Source: Chloroflexota bacterium (lineage in GTDB: Bacteria > Chloroflexota > Anaerolineae > Promineifilales > Promineifilaceae). From it: a stretch of 43,114 nucleotides of DNA. This document shows positions 42,952 through 43,114 of the stretch, in pieces (within the stretch, counting starts at the first letter, position 1; each line of letters starts with the position of its first letter). The stretch is from assembly GCA_002746795.1 (NCBI GenBank), contig PDQY01000016.1:1-43114 (forward strand), read 5' to 3'. The position numbers were made by a program, and so were the translations under genes. The notes beneath the pieces were generated by a model that worked only from the letters and a program-made list of their open reading frames with translations, ran no database searches and had not been told where the DNA came from.

Positions 42952-43114
42952 CAGCGCACTAAAGTGCGCACTACGAACTCGTTGTTTGTAGTACGCGCTT
43001 TAGCGCGTAAAAAATAGCGCACTGAAATGCGCACGACGAACTAATCGCTTGTAGTACGCGCTTTAGCCCGTAAAAAACAGCGCACTGAAGTGCGCACTAC
43101 GAACTTTGTCGTTG
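42952..43114 (+). repeat. 63-bp tandem repeat of nested hairpins (runs off the window)
   Basis: Units begin at 42952, 43015 and 43078, exactly 63 bp apart, about 2.6 copies visible. Each holds GCGCACTAAAGTGCGC, then CTACGAAC, a short spacer, and GTAGTACGCGCTTTAGCGCG. The two halves are imperfect inverted copies of each other, so a full unit can fold into one long hairpin or two small ones. There are no unique spacers, so it is not a CRISPR array. Confidence 0.9.

Noticed and set aside
42952..43114. CRISPR-like array at the window end
   Set aside because: The repeats are back to back with no unique spacers, and no cas gene is present.
1..43114. rRNA, tRNA, insertion sequence or phage genes
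   Set aside because: None seen on reading both strands: no transposase, integrase, capsid or terminase motifs, and no cloverleaf or rRNA-like conserved blocks noticed. A tRNA scan would be needed to be certain.

Overview
The window looks like chromosomal DNA from a member of the Chloroflexota, probably Anaerolineae-like. This is an inference from overall character, not a database match. The clues are threonine/proline-rich 'PTPT' linkers on surface proteins, TadE/TadG/Flp pseudopilins, a SARP-type regulator fused to an ATPase, and FG-GAP propeller proteins. By eye, about 42 copies of an 8-bp palindrome (ACGGCCGT, usually extended to AACGGCCGTT) are scattered through genes on both strands. That resembles the HIP1 palindrome of cyanobacteria.

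Positions 1-12.8 kb are mostly housekeeping or general metabolism: the tail of a von Willebrand A protein, a D-threonine aldolase/D-serine dehydratase-like PLP enzyme, an MFS transporter overlapping a YdcF/ElyC-like membrane protein, a metallophosphoesterase followed by a PHP histidinol-phosphatase-like enzyme, a long-chain acyl-CoA synthetase, the redox chaperone Hsp33, a RimJ-type acetyltransferase and aconitase.

Positions 12.8-38 kb form an accessory island-like region. On the left, a minus-strand two-gene operon encodes a SARP (wHTH-BTAD) regulator fused to a P-loop ATPase, and a polytopic membrane protein ending in a related ATPase. In the middle, divergently transcribed, is a cluster of Tad/Flp-type pseudopilins and surface proteins: two TadE-like proteins (one apparently frameshifted), a TadG-like protein, a sialidase-fold protein, a one-TM protein and a Flp pilin fused to discoidin-like adhesin domains. 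Next come a membrane-anchored glycoside hydrolase and a UvrD-like helicase. On the right, a plus-strand two-gene operon repeats the left-hand logic: a soluble P-loop ATPase fused to an OmpR-type DNA-binding domain, then a 1,673-residue protein with an extracytoplasmic FG-GAP-type propeller, one TM helix and a cytoplasmic ATPase of the same kind. I regard this pair of 'DNA-binding ATPase + membrane ATPase' modules flanking a surface-pilin cluster as the strongest candidate for an undescribed system: a possible transmembrane signalling pathway that uses ATPase-ATPase contact instead of histidine kinase phosphotransfer. Three 11-bp-spaced direct repeats upstream of the SARP gene match the architecture of SARP operators.

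Positions 38-43.1 kb return to housekeeping: a small P-loop kinase-like protein coupled to rsmA (ksgA), a previously overlooked 58-residue ORF, a zinc-ribbon membrane protein, and a coupled pair of SPFH-domain proteins. The window ends inside a 63-bp tandem repeat of nested hairpins.

Three families of noncoding repeats are visible: a ~90-bp two-hairpin element in three copies (two bracket the pilin cluster), a second ~90-bp element in two copies just upstream of genes, and the 63-bp tandem array. I saw no rRNA, tRNA, CRISPR array, transposase or integrase.
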